Positions 35,452 through 43,145 of a stretch of DNA of 64,000 nucleotides are shown in pieces. Each line of letters opens with the position of its first letter. Within the stretch, counting starts at the first letter, position 1. This DNA is from a bacterium. Lineage in GTDB: Bacteria; Cyanobacteriota; Vampirovibrionia; Vampirovibrionales; Vampirovibrionaceae. The notes beneath the pieces were generated by a model, which was not told where the DNA came from, ran no database searches, and saw nothing but the letters and a program-made list of their open reading frames with translations. The DNA lies in the NCBI GenBank assembly GCA_030429585.1, contig JAUIEU010000001.1:739994-803993 (forward strand), given 5' to 3'. The position numbers and the translations under genes are program-made.

Positions 35452-35645
35452 TGTGGGGGTTCCTCTAAATGTTCATTTAAAAATCTGCGGGTTAGTTCCC
35501 CTTTTATAGTGGGGTAACAACCGATATACCTAATATTCTTGTAAAACTTAGTCTTTTGCGCCTGACTACCATCAAGCCCGTAATCAAACGCGGAAGCCGC
35601 CAATCTTACGATAGCTTCAATATCTACATCGTTAGGAATATTCAT
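35448..35645 (-). CDS. Small early protein
   Basis: 65 residues from ATG 35645, coupled by TGATG. An N-terminal helix IEAIVRLAASAFDYGLDG is followed by a Tyr/Lys-rich middle. Not recognised. Confidence 0.45.
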   Translation of the reverse strand: MNIPNDVDIEAIVRLAASAFDYGLDGSQAQKTKFYKNIRYIGCYPTIKGELTRRFLNEHLEEPPQ

Positions 35646-35884
35646 CACTCCACCTCCAAATGGATATAATTGGCGTTTTCTAGTGTTCCAACAATGTCGT
35701 TAATAACACCTTTTAACCGCTTTATTTCTTGGTCTTTAGCATAAAGACTGGCAATAACATCCTGATAGCAGGTGTATCCAAACGGCTCTGCCCACGATAG
35801 TATCCCCTGCTTAAGCAATGCGTTTTCTTTTACAAGTAAGTCAAGCCTTGTGCGCAGCTCTACATACTGGTTAGGGTCTATCAT
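35645..35884 (-). CDS. Coiled-coil small early protein
   Basis: 79 residues from ATG 35884, coupled by TGATG. It has leucine-rich helices (ELRTRLDLLVKENALLKQG; AKDQEIKRLKGVINDIVG) joined by GYTCYQDVIASLY. The last phrase resembles YTSYSEYIADL of the gene at 34330, suggesting a shared ancestor. Function unknown. Confidence 0.5.
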   Translation of the reverse strand: MIDPNQYVELRTRLDLLVKENALLKQGILSWAEPFGYTCYQDVIASLYAKDQEIKRLKGVINDIVGTLENANYIHLEVE

Positions 35885-36306
35885 CACTCCACCCCCATAT
35901 CATGCGCTAACGCATGCGCACGCTTGCAGTCGTCCTCGGTGGCGTAGCAGGGGATATTGAGGGCAGCGAAGGCAGTCAGTGCCTTGTTGTGCATTGGGCA
36001 GTTATTGTAATCGTGCCAAAACCAAGCACCTTGATTTCTCATCCAAGTTAAGCGCATCTCCTCCACCGTCAGCGGCTTGGGTGGCTCTTTGCAGTCGCAT
36101 CTGCAATGCTCCGGCTGGGGTATGGGGATGTCAATATATAAAGTTACAGGGAAGTCATCAGGCTTAGGAATACCTAGCCAAGGCTCACCGTCGTTTTGTC
36201 TAAACCAATTTACCCGCCAGTAATCTTTAGATTCTACAGCATCCAGCACCGGCCCTAGCTGGGTGTAGTTCTCGTATACCGTGCCTTTTTTGAATACTTT
36301 AGTCAT
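35884..36306 (-). CDS. Early protein of unknown function
   Basis: 140 residues. The N-terminal beta part is followed by CRCDCKEPPKPLTVEEMRLTW and a C-terminal part with NNCPMHNKALTAFAAL. Several Cys/His suggest metal binding. The start overlaps the stop of the tiny gene upstream (TAATG). Confidence 0.5.
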   Translation of the reverse strand: MTKVFKKGTVYENYTQLGPVLDAVESKDYWRVNWFRQNDGEPWLGIPKPDDFPVTLYIDIPIPQPEHCRCDCKEPPKPLTVEEMRLTWMRNQGAWFWHDYNNCPMHNKALTAFAALNIPCYATEDDCKRAHALAHDMGVE

Positions 36307-36437
36307 TAGAAAAGTTCCCTTTTCGATAAATACAATGTGCCTATGCCGCTATAAGCTAAACCCATTGTGGGGTTGTCGTGAAAGATAGCCTCAATAAACG
36401 ATAGGCCAATAAAAAACAAACCTATAAGCAGACTCAC
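36306..36437 (-). CDS. Tiny membrane protein (43 aa)
   Basis: A reading frame from GTG 36437, directly after the upstream stop, whose last codons hold AAGGAGG as ribosome-binding site. The product starts SLLIGLFFIGLSFIEAIF, one membrane helix, and ends LYLSKRELF. Its stop shares a base with the next ATG. It fills an otherwise empty gap in a gapless operon. Confidence 0.5.
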   Translation of the reverse strand: MSLLIGLFFIGLSFIEAIFHDNPTMGLAYSGIGTLYLSKRELF

Positions 36438-37046
36438 CTACAAACCCTCCTTAGGTTGCTCGCTCACTCGCGGTAAATACTCAACGGTTGCCTTGTTTCG
36501 TAAGGCAAATTCAATAATCATCAACCAGTAAAGTTCTGTTTCTTTCCCAATGGTGTATTCATGGGGGACCTGATAAATACTCCACTCCGGCCACGTTATC
36601 CGCACCTGCTGGGCGAGCTGGCAGATGTGTTGGAGGGCACTTCTCTCGTTATCAAAAATAAATGCTGGTTTATTAGAAACAGGCACAAAGCCTTGTAATG
36701 GTTTATGAGTTTGGCCAGAGTCAGGATTTATAGTTACCCGCACCCATTCCACAGGTTGCTTTAGCTTGTCAGCTGTAACCATAGAGCTTTTTATTGCATC
36801 ACCTAAAGCATCAGCCGTATGGTATTGTGGCTCGTCGATGATGGTGAAGGGGGCATCGTGGTTATCCAAGCAAGCTAGTGTCTGCCAAAGTTCTTGTTCT
36901 TGGTCAAACCTCACAAATGATGCTGTGCTTAGAATATCGAACTTCCAAAGATACCCTAAACTATCTTTCACCCGGCACCCCGGATGCGCCACCATAAACC
37001 GGCGGGCTTCCAGTGCGGTTTGCAGTTGTTGGCCTTTTTTATACAT
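36438..37046 (-). CDS. Early protein of unknown function
   Basis: 202 residues, soluble. N-terminus QLQTALEARRFMVAHPGCRVKD resembles the start of phage small proteins with an alanine-rich helix. No catalytic motif recognised. It overlaps the upstream gene by 8 bp. Confidence 0.5.
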   Translation of the reverse strand: MYKKGQQLQTALEARRFMVAHPGCRVKDSLGYLWKFDILSTASFVRFDQEQELWQTLACLDNHDAPFTIIDEPQYHTADALGDAIKSSMVTADKLKQPVEWVRVTINPDSGQTHKPLQGFVPVSNKPAFIFDNERSALQHICQLAQQVRITWPEWSIYQVPHEYTIGKETELYWLMIIEFALRNKATVEYLPRVSEQPKEGL

Positions 37047-37401
37047 AGGGTTGAACCTCTACCGTTACGACAACATTGTCAGCAACCACAACACGGCACT
37101 CCCCATTTGGGAACTTGCCATTCCCTAACTCACCATGCATGCGCTTAACATCCTCCGTTAAAATACGGGTCTCAATTTCAGTTAAATCAATACCGATAAC
37201 ACGCTCAATAAACCGTAGTTTGGCGTGTTCAGATACAATCAATTCCCGCTCTTTTAATTCTGAAAGGCGAAGGTTAATACTAGCGAGTATGTTTTTGGCT
37301 TTTTGGGCCTCACGTGCAGCGTCAGACGCAAGTTTTTTACGATAATTATAATTTTCCTGCGCTTCTTTCATTTGGGTTTTTAGCTGTTTTAGTAGTGACA
37401 A
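37039..37401 (-). CDS. Early protein: coiled coil plus small C-terminal alpha/beta domain
   Basis: 120 residues from TTG 37401 behind AAGGAG. Residues 1-55 are a basic coiled coil. Residues 60-120 (EHAKLRFIERVIGIDLTEIE, then GECRVVVADNVVVTVEV) look like a compact fold seen in BrnT/RelE-like or DUF4258 proteins. Similarity is weak. Confidence 0.45.
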   Translation of the reverse strand: MSLLKQLKTQMKEAQENYNYRKKLASDAAREAQKAKNILASINLRLSELKERELIVSEHAKLRFIERVIGIDLTEIETRILTEDVKRMHGELGNGKFPNGECRVVVADNVVVTVEVQPYV

Positions 37402-37402
37402 T

Positions 37403-37600
37403 TCATACTCCTTTCATCAAATCCTTATAACTGTGCAAAATAAACTTGTCCTGTTGATACTGGCTATTAACCCGCTGCCGTTGGGCCTCCACTAGCGCCC
37501 TGTCGCGTTGAGCCTTGGCATACTGCCTTCGCTCCTCTAAACCGATTAACAACCGCTGGCAGGTATCGTGGGGGCGTGTGGTGGGGAAGGCAGGTATCAC
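37403..37600 (-). CDS. Small helical early protein
   Basis: 65 residues from GTG 37600 (GTGA overlap). Basic helix LLIGLEERRQYAKAQRDRAL. Not recognised. Confidence 0.45.
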   Translation of the reverse strand: MIPAFPTTRPHDTCQRLLIGLEERRQYAKAQRDRALVEAQRQRVNSQYQQDKFILHSYKDLMKGV

Positions 37601-37812
37601 ACTTTCAACCCCTTTAACGCCAGGTCTAAAATCCGGGCAAACTCTGACTGGCTAAACAGGGTGTACATCTCCTTGCTGTACCGGCCCTGTCGGTTAGCTG
37701 TGGTGCTGGATACCATCACAAAGGCTGTCGGGTTAGAGGCGCGGATATGCTCACGAAACCCCTTTATCCGGCCAAGCAAAGGCCGCTCGGTAATGTTGCA
37801 TGGGCTAAGCAT
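37597..37812 (-). CDS. Small early protein
   Basis: 71 residues from ATG 37812, overlapping the upstream stop by 8 bp. Basic alpha/beta composition (RIKGFREHIRASNPTAFVMV). Possibly a nuclease-like or DNA-binding accessory; not recognised. Confidence 0.45.
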   Translation of the reverse strand: MLSPCNITERPLLGRIKGFREHIRASNPTAFVMVSSTTANRQGRYSKEMYTLFSQSEFARILDLALKGLKV

Positions 37813-37972
37813 TGAGTCCCTCCAGTGCTTCATATTGAGCATGAAAGTCTTCAGGGCTATAACTTTCGCAATCCAGTGCATCCCAAACGTAATAGCGGTG
37901 ATTCCAAATACCTTGGGCTGGTGCTTCAGAAACGGTCACAAGGTTGCCGGTGTCTTTATTTCTGTACATCAT
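37805..37972 (-). CDS. Very small early protein
   Basis: 55 residues from ATG 37972, 17 bp overlap upstream. YYVWDALDCESYSPEDFHAQYEAL is read without interruption up to EGLNA; the Glu-Gly codons again carry the next gene's ribosome-binding site. Function unknown. Confidence 0.45.
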   Translation of the reverse strand: MMYRNKDTGNLVTVSEAPAQGIWNHRYYVWDALDCESYSPEDFHAQYEALEGLNA

Positions 37973-38372
37973 TATCACCCTCGCTTTCGGGAGGGGTGGG
38001 CAGTGGCATCCAATGGGTGGGTTCGTATTTAGCCGTAACCCATTGTTCACTCCAGCTGTTATCTACTTCATGCCATGCCCCGCACCATTCCCACATCCAA
38101 GGGTTAGCCAAAATAACAGGTTCAGCAGCTTCTTTATCGTAGGTTTCAATCGGCTGCCAACCAGTAGGCACCACCACACCCTGCACCCGCTTAACCAGCA
38201 TGGCGTTTTGTTGGCGTAGGGTGTTGATTTCTTCGAGCAGTGGGGCTTCACGCAGGTAGGCGTAGGATTCTACAACGGCCCGCGCAAAACCATGACGTTC
38301 AGGGGGTAGTTCTTGAATAGCCTTAACTAAATCACCAGCCGTTAATGGCTTGTTAGCGTCATCCGTCATCAC
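37956..38372 (-). CDS. DUF551-like early protein (copy 3)
   Basis: 138 residues. An N-terminal tag DANKPLTAGDLVKAI precedes a helical part. Then comes the DUF551 pattern GWQPIETYDKEAAEPVIL and YEPTHWMPLPTPPE. Coupled to the helicase loader by ATGA. Confidence 0.65.
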   Translation of the reverse strand: MMTDDANKPLTAGDLVKAIQELPPERHGFARAVVESYAYLREAPLLEEINTLRQQNAMLVKRVQGVVVPTGWQPIETYDKEAAEPVILANPWMWEWCGAWHEVDNSWSEQWVTAKYEPTHWMPLPTPPESEGDNDVQK

Positions 38373-39196
38373 ACGGCCTCCTTCATTCTCAAATCAGGCT
38401 CATCACTCCAAAAGTAATTACCCACCTCGTTAAACCGGCTAGCAACACGCTCGCCATAAAGCTTTTTAAATTCTTCTGGGCTAATGTTGCCCGTCATAAT
38501 CGTGTACAGGTTTTGCCGATGCCGTGCGGTGAATAAATCCTCAAACGCTGCAATAAAATCCTGCCCCTTGTAACCACCTACCTGCGTGCCGATATCATCC
38601 AAAATCAGGTACTTAACCTTTTTCAGACTAGCTAACAGGTCATACTTCCGGGCTTGAATAGCGTCCAGCATTTCCTGTGCCGTGATAAATTTGGCGTTTA
38701 GCTGGCCATTGGTGTACACCGTGGAGTGTTCGCCAACATAGCCAATAGCCGCATACGTTTTGCCGCAACCAACCCCGCCAAGCAGAAGCGCCGACCGCTT
38801 TTCGCTGTGGTGAAAGTCTACCGCCATAAATGCCAGTGCTTTGGTTTCCTTCGTCTCTGGCCCGTTCCAACTCATGCCAGCGTAGATAGAACCCGGCAGC
38901 AGTAGGCTGGTACGCTTCCGCTCATCCGCAATGCTTTCAGCTTCAATCTGTTCAGGGGTTTTAACTGGCCGAACCAAACCGGGGCCAATTATCCGGGCCA
39001 ATGCAATCACGTTAGCCTGCACATTGCGTGTACTTTCGCATAACGCAATGTAAACCGGGTGGGTGCCACCGGTACTCATCGGGATTGGATGCACCTTGCC
39101 CGGCTCAAACTGGCTAAGTTCATCCATCACCGAGGCAACCGTTTCAGCGCTTGGCGTTGGATAATTCTTGGCTATGTCTGTCATTATCTGCTTCAT
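38369..39196 (-). CDS. DnaC/DnaI-like helicase loader (AAA+ ATPase)
   Basis: 275 residues. Walker A GGVGCGKTYAA, Walker B YLILDDIGTQVGGY, a sensor-like TIMTGNIS and an arginine ERVASRF mark an AAA+ loader. The N-terminal 90 residues would bind the helicase. It should bring host DnaB onto phage DNA. Directly downstream of the DUF1376 replication initiator, with a 4-bp overlap, a standard lambdoid O/P-like arrangement. Confidence 0.85.
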   Translation of the reverse strand: MKQIMTDIAKNYPTPSAETVASVMDELSQFEPGKVHPIPMSTGGTHPVYIALCESTRNVQANVIALARIIGPGLVRPVKTPEQIEAESIADERKRTSLLLPGSIYAGMSWNGPETKETKALAFMAVDFHHSEKRSALLLGGVGCGKTYAAIGYVGEHSTVYTNGQLNAKFITAQEMLDAIQARKYDLLASLKKVKYLILDDIGTQVGGYKGQDFIAAFEDLFTARHRQNLYTIMTGNISPEEFKKLYGERVASRFNEVGNYFWSDEPDLRMKEAV

Positions 39197-39900
39197 AATA
39201 GCCCTTTCTGTGCTGTGGTAGGTCTTGTGACCGGCAGGCGACCTATTGCCCCGCTAGAAACCTGCTTTAACTTGGGTTTGTTTTTTAAAATGCCTTGCAG
39301 GTAGGCTTTAAATTGAACCGGATTCTTTATAATGCAATCAGCAACAGCATCTGTGACTGTGTCTTCACCGTATTGCTGGATAATTCGACCAAGAAAAGAC
39401 CGCGTAGATGCCTCGTCTTCCCCTTGAGAAACCATCGTTTGCAAAGCATCTCCCCAAACTGGATGGGTGGCGCTTGGCGCCTTACCCGAAGGGTAAGTAA
39501 TACTATGGCTCTGGTTAGCTAGCGTTTTGCTAGCGTTTTGCTGTAGCGTTTGCTTAGCGGATGCTTTAGCCTTTGCTACACCACCTTTTCTGCCATTCAC
39601 CCTTGCAGTCTTACTTTTGCTTTTTTGGGTTTCGATTATTTTGAACATTTTATGATTCAAAAAACCATTCTCTGTGAGTTCAAAAAATTGGCACAAAATT
39701 GCATCAACCAGTTTCTTTTGTTTTGCTGTTGATGCCTTAGCGATGATGTAACATTTACGTTTTTCGCATGGTAAAGGTTCTTGCTTGCTCCAATAATGGA
39801 AAAGCAATAAAAGATAGTGGCCATGTTCTGCTGCGGTTAAATCGGCAGTATCGCGCATGTAGTCGCCAACAAAAAATGGAAGCCATTGAAGGGATGACAC
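39193..39900 (-). CDS. DUF1376 replication initiator-like protein
   Basis: 235 residues. The start LQWLPFFVGDYMRDTADLTA and EHGHYLLLLFHYWSKQEPLP are the DUF1376 signature. Then follow a basic linker with GRKGGVAKAKASAK and a C-terminal helical part. Such proteins act as origin-binding or replisome organiser proteins in phages. Start GTG overlaps the RuvC stop by one base. Confidence 0.8.
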   Translation of the reverse strand: MSSLQWLPFFVGDYMRDTADLTAAEHGHYLLLLFHYWSKQEPLPCEKRKCYIIAKASTAKQKKLVDAILCQFFELTENGFLNHKMFKIIETQKSKSKTARVNGRKGGVAKAKASAKQTLQQNASKTLANQSHSITYPSGKAPSATHPVWGDALQTMVSQGEDEASTRSFLGRIIQQYGEDTVTDAVADCIIKNPVQFKAYLQGILKNKPKLKQVSSGAIGRLPVTRPTTAQKGLL

Positions 39901-40367
39901 TACTCGCCCTCCTTACGCCGTGCATATTCAGCAATCAGCAAGGCGTCTGCCACTTCGTTGGTTAGTTTTTGTTGTGGGTAGAGTTCCTGTGCTAATTCCT
40001 TTAGCCCGCGCTTATGCTCGGTTTTGGTAGCCCCTTTTTTAGACTTAAAGCCAATTGCTTTTTGCCATACTTGTGGCCGCACCCGTTCAAAAGGGATGCT
40101 GTAAGCCGTTAGGATGCCCTGTAGCTTGCCGTATGCTTCACCAAACTTGAAGGTGCTAGTGACACCCTGCTTAGGCATGGCGTGGACGTCTTCAATGTAC
40201 GCTTTAGCTTTAAAGGTAAATTCGCCACTATATGAAATAGTGCTAAAGATATGTGCGGCAACATCGGGCCATGTAAGCTTCGATAAGGCAAGCAAGGTGA
40301 TGGTATCTTGTTTCATAATGCAGATACCTCCCTTGGTACCCGGGTCAACTGCGATGATGATGCCCAT
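39900..40367 (-). CDS. RuvC-like Holliday junction resolvase
   Basis: 155 residues from ATG 40367 behind GGAGGGG. RNase H-fold active-site acids: IIAVDPGTKGG, AYIEDVHAMP and VADALLIAEYA. Helps resolve branched phage DNA before packaging. It lies with SSB and ERF in a recombination block. A phage-type RuvC, shorter than the bacterial enzyme. Confidence 0.8.
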   Translation of the reverse strand: MGIIIAVDPGTKGGICIMKQDTITLLALSKLTWPDVAAHIFSTISYSGEFTFKAKAYIEDVHAMPKQGVTSTFKFGEAYGKLQGILTAYSIPFERVRPQVWQKAIGFKSKKGATKTEHKRGLKELAQELYPQQKLTNEVADALLIAEYARRKEGE

Positions 40368-40389
40368 GGAATCCCCTCCTCGGGCTAAA

Positions 40390-40422
40390 CAAAACAAAGC
40401 GGGGCAGCGTTACCTACCCCGC
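40390..40422 (-). terminator. Attenuator/terminator-like hairpin after ssb
   Basis: On the minus strand GCGGGG (40422-40417) pairs with CCCCGC (40404-40399), followed by TTTGTTTTG. It lies between ssb and ruvC and may lower expression of the downstream replication genes. Confidence 0.5.
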
Positions 40423-40430
40423 CGTGAGGG

Positions 40431-40781
40431 TTAAAAGGTCAGGGCAGGTTGTTGGCCCTGTTGGTTGGATTCTGCTTTAGGTGGTAACTCAACGTCAGTG
40501 GCCACCACCTTGGTTTGCTTGTGGGTGTTGCCGTCTTTTTCCCACTGGTCTTCATCTATACGGCCAGTTACGGTAACCTTTTGGCCTTTGCGGCCATTAC
40601 TAAAGTATTCAGCGGTTCGGCCCCATGCCTCGACTTTGAGCCACATGGTAGCCGAGCCAGCAGGGCGCCAGTTATTAACACCGATAGAGGCGGTAGCAAC
40701 CTTGCTGTTTTTCTCGCCTACATGCTTTAGTTCAACATCTTTGGTTAGGTGGCCAGTGACCACAACAACATTCGTACTCAT
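40431..40781 (-). CDS. ssb: Single-stranded DNA-binding protein
   Basis: 116 residues with the OB-fold: VVVTGHLTKDVELKHVG, STNV at the start, LKVEAWGRTAEYFSNGRKGQ and VTGRIDEDQWEKDG. It lacks the long acidic tail; the end is QQGQQPALTF. Binds ssDNA during phage replication and partners the ERF annealase immediately upstream (TAATG overlap). Confidence 0.92.
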   Translation of the reverse strand: MSTNVVVVTGHLTKDVELKHVGEKNSKVATASIGVNNWRPAGSATMWLKVEAWGRTAEYFSNGRKGQKVTVTGRIDEDQWEKDGNTHKQTKVVATDVELPPKAESNQQGQQPALTF

Positions 40782-41464
40782 TACGCAGCGTGTCCTTGTT
40801 GATTAACGGTTAATGCTTTAGCTTCTGCCTCGGTTAGTTGGTTAGGCGTGTGGCGGCGTTCATCCAGCCCTTGCAAGTAGCCCACCAAGCGCAGTACGGA
40901 TTGCAGGTCGTCCATATTGGGCTGGTCTGCTAAGTGCCATGCTTGATTGGCAGTAATACCTAGCGATGTACACCAATCATTGGCGCTTATTTTGGCCTCG
41001 TCTAACGCTTTTTGATTAGCAGGGCTAATTGGTTTTGGTGTGGCAGCCTTTGGGGTAGCATTACCCGCTTGTGCGCTTTGCCCATCGTCATCTTCTGGGC
41101 TTAACCCCATAGCACCCAGCAAGGCATACCGGCGGCCATAGGTGGTGGCGCTCCCGATACCTTGCGGCCCGTTTTGGCGGTCGGTAATCGTGTGGTGGTC
41201 AACCTCCATCCATTCACCTGATTTTGCATGGGTGATACGGGCAATAACAGTAATGCCACCATCTTGCAGGGGGGCACCATTACCAAAGTTAATAACCAGC
41301 CCTTCGGGGGTGTAATGGTTATGGAATACCTCTAAAACCTGTTCTAGCTTGGTATAGGTGTAATTAACCCCCTTGGCCTTTTCGGTTTTCTTGGGGGCTT
41401 CTGCGTTGGACTGGGCTTTATGTAAGGCCTCTAGTAGTTTTGTTGTGGTTTCGCTAAATCTCAT
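40781..41464 (-). CDS. erf: ERF-family single-strand annealing protein
   Basis: 227 residues. The ERF motif is clear: NYTYTKLEQVLEVF, then QGIGSATTYGRRYALLGAMG with DDDGQ after it. The C-terminal part (about 75 residues) is a helical tail. Anneals complementary single strands in phage recombination. Overlaps the upstream gene by 11 bp and ssb by 1 bp. Confidence 0.92.
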   Translation of the reverse strand: MRFSETTTKLLEALHKAQSNAEAPKKTEKAKGVNYTYTKLEQVLEVFHNHYTPEGLVINFGNGAPLQDGGITVIARITHAKSGEWMEVDHHTITDRQNGPQGIGSATTYGRRYALLGAMGLSPEDDDGQSAQAGNATPKAATPKPISPANQKALDEAKISANDWCTSLGITANQAWHLADQPNMDDLQSVLRLVGYLQGLDERRHTPNQLTEAEAKALTVNQQGHAA

Positions 41465-41717
41465 TATTTAAAAGCTCCATTTCTTCCTCATACGATAATA
41501 GAGAGGGTTCATGTTCTTTCAGTAGCTTTAAGCGCTCTTCACGCACTGGGTGCCAAAGGGTTTTAAAGCCAGTTTCAAGCATGTATTCAGCCCGTTCTTC
41601 TAACAGGATTGAAATAACACTTGACTGTGAGCAGTGCCGAATACGGGTAATTAGCTTTAGCGCATAGACTAGGCGTGGTGTTAGGCGAACAGTAATACTT
41701 TCGGTTTTAGTCTTCAT
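41454..41717 (-). CDS. Ribbon-helix-helix-like small protein
   Basis: 87 residues. ESITVRLTPRLVYALKLITR followed by SQSSVISILLEERAEYML is a typical RHH/Arc-like beta-helix-helix. It could be an early-gene regulator. The C-terminal half is acidic. Confidence 0.55.
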   Translation of the reverse strand: MKTKTESITVRLTPRLVYALKLITRIRHCSQSSVISILLEERAEYMLETGFKTLWHPVREERLKLLKEHEPSLLSYEEEMELLNNEI

Positions 41718-42112
41718 TACGCCACCACTTTTGCTTCTACCGGCACCACAGGGCGCACGGCTAACGTGACGGACTCGGTGGCTTCATCGGATAGGTGAGC
41801 CACTAGCCCGCGGTCAATTAAGCCCTTTTTAGCCAAGGTGTTTAGCTTGCTTTCAGTAACGCTCACCAGTTGGGCCGCGGCATCGGGGGCCATTTCCACA
41901 AGCATGGCGCCGGCTGCTATTGAGTATTTAAGGCTTTTAGATTCAGACAATACATACTGCACGCCATTGGTGGCTTGTATGTGGTCGCCAACATCAAATT
42001 GCTCTTTCATTAAGCCGGTAATCTGGCTTTCACGGTCTTTTAGCTTGGTAATCTGGCGTTTGATGTCGTACAACTCATCGGCCCATTGTTGGTGTAATTC
42101 ACAAGTAGTCAT
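41717..42112 (-). CDS. Gp157-like / recombination-associated early protein
   Basis: 131 residues. An N-terminal coiled coil (ELYDIKRQITKLKDRESQIT) is followed by GDHIQATNGVQYVLSESKSL and a beta part. Similar proteins occur next to recombinases and SSB in phages. The family match is by context and rough pattern. Confidence 0.45.
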   Translation of the reverse strand: MTTCELHQQWADELYDIKRQITKLKDRESQITGLMKEQFDVGDHIQATNGVQYVLSESKSLKYSIAAGAMLVEMAPDAAAQLVSVTESKLNTLAKKGLIDRGLVAHLSDEATESVTLAVRPVVPVEAKVVA

Positions 42113-42375
42113 TAGCTTGCCTCCCCTAGTTCTTGACGAACAGCCTCTAACGTGGCAAACGCTTTAGCAAAAACAGCATCGCCTTCTTTACGTAATGCCT
42201 CGCGTCGCTTGGCATCCTCATCTAGCAGAGTTTTAATATTATGGATGTGGTGATTCATTCGGTTAATGCTGGCTTGTATTTCAGCGTTTTCTTGTTCAAT
42301 CATCTGGTCGTACTCGTAACGCTCTGTATCGTATTGATGTGGGTCATCGTGATAATCGTGGTATAATGTATCCAT
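42112..42375 (-). CDS. Acidic helical small protein
   Basis: 87 residues. His/Tyr/Asp-rich start (YHDYHDDPHQYDTERYEYD), then one long charged helix. Preceded by a stable hairpin in the leader. Function unknown. Confidence 0.45.
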   Translation of the reverse strand: MDTLYHDYHDDPHQYDTERYEYDQMIEQENAEIQASINRMNHHIHNIKTLLDEDAKRREALRKEGDAVFAKAFATLEAVRQELGEAS

Positions 42376-42396
42376 AGTGATTTACCTTTCACTTGT

Positions 42397-42434
42397 AGCC
42401 ACCTGTCCGCCTTCAAACAGCAGGTGGCTTTTTT
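42397..42434 (+). terminator. Perfect hairpin with T-tract on the plus strand, inside the early operon
   Basis: AGCCACCTG (42397-42405) pairs perfectly with CAGGTGGCT (42421-42429); six T follow on the plus strand. In the minus-strand mRNA of the operon it is only a hairpin between two genes. It is oriented to stop antisense transcription. Confidence 0.6.
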
Positions 42435-42441
42435 AATAGGG

Positions 42442-42585
42442 CTACTTGTCTTGTTTGATGCCGAACGCATTAGCGGCTAACGCTGTAGCCTCTTTTGGCT
42501 CAATTAGATGGCTATCTCTAGCCATAACCAACGCCTCGATATACGTCTTTAACTCTTGTGCATCTTGTTCAAAAGTAACTAGCAT
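42442..42585 (-). CDS. Tiny early protein (47 aa)
   Basis: ATG at 42585 with AAGGAG 7 nt upstream. Product: LVTFEQDAQELKTYIEALVM, then a helical part ending NAFGIKQDK. It fills the gap between its neighbours and has a good ribosome-binding site. No family recognised. Confidence 0.5.
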   Translation of the reverse strand: MLVTFEQDAQELKTYIEALVMARDSHLIEPKEATALAANAFGIKQDK

Positions 42586-42595
42586 GGGGGTCTCC

Positions 42596-42916
42596 TTAAT
42601 ATCCGTAATAAGCGGCACTATCCAGCGCCATTTGTCGCTCGCTTTTGCCGGTAATGGTTTGCTGAATATAGCTCTCTGTCATTTGTGCTGTGTCGTAATC
42701 CATGCCACCGACAACGCTTAAGCCCCAGCCCATAAACAGGGCAGCCATAACGATAAACAGGGCTAGGAATACGTTATCCGGGGTAATGAAGGGCTCGTTC
42801 TCCACAACGAGGTGTGGGCGCTTGTCTAGGACAGCTTGCCCCTTATTGTTAAGGAACTGTTTTAGACTGGCACTAGCGGCTTGACGCTTGCCTTTATAAC
42901 CTGCTACGTTAGTCAT
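42596..42916 (-). CDS. Single-pass membrane protein
   Basis: 106 residues. A basic N-terminus (GYKGKRQAASASLKQFL) is followed by a membrane helix (VFLALFIVMAALFMGWGLSV) and a C-terminal part with SYIQQTITGKSERQM. Coupled upstream by ATGA. Possibly involved in superinfection control. Confidence 0.5.
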   Translation of the reverse strand: MTNVAGYKGKRQAASASLKQFLNNKGQAVLDKRPHLVVENEPFITPDNVFLALFIVMAALFMGWGLSVVGGMDYDTAQMTESYIQQTITGKSERQMALDSAAYYGY

Positions 42917-43107
42917 GCTGCATCCTCCGGGGTGTTGCCGTTACGGAATGGAATAATGTTGCTTTTGTTTGCCTTGAATTCTTCCCAAAGTACGGGGTGT
43001 TGTTCACGCAGCCTTAGCGACGCTTGACGTATAACGTGCCGCACTAACTGCGAAAAGGAGGTCATATTGCGGTAGAAGAACGATAGAAAGGCAATATCTT
43101 CTTCCAT
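42913..43107 (-). CDS. Small basic early protein
   Basis: 64 residues from ATG 43107, with AGAGG 8-9 nt upstream. Arg-rich helix QLVRHVIRQASLRLREQHPV. First gene after cro; possibly a regulator or excisionase-like protein. Confidence 0.45.
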   Translation of the reverse strand: MEEDIAFLSFFYRNMTSFSQLVRHVIRQASLRLREQHPVLWEEFKANKSNIIPFRNGNTPEDAA

Positions 43108-43145
43108 GCCCTTAACCTCTACGGGTTTTTGGCTTTGACGTGGAA

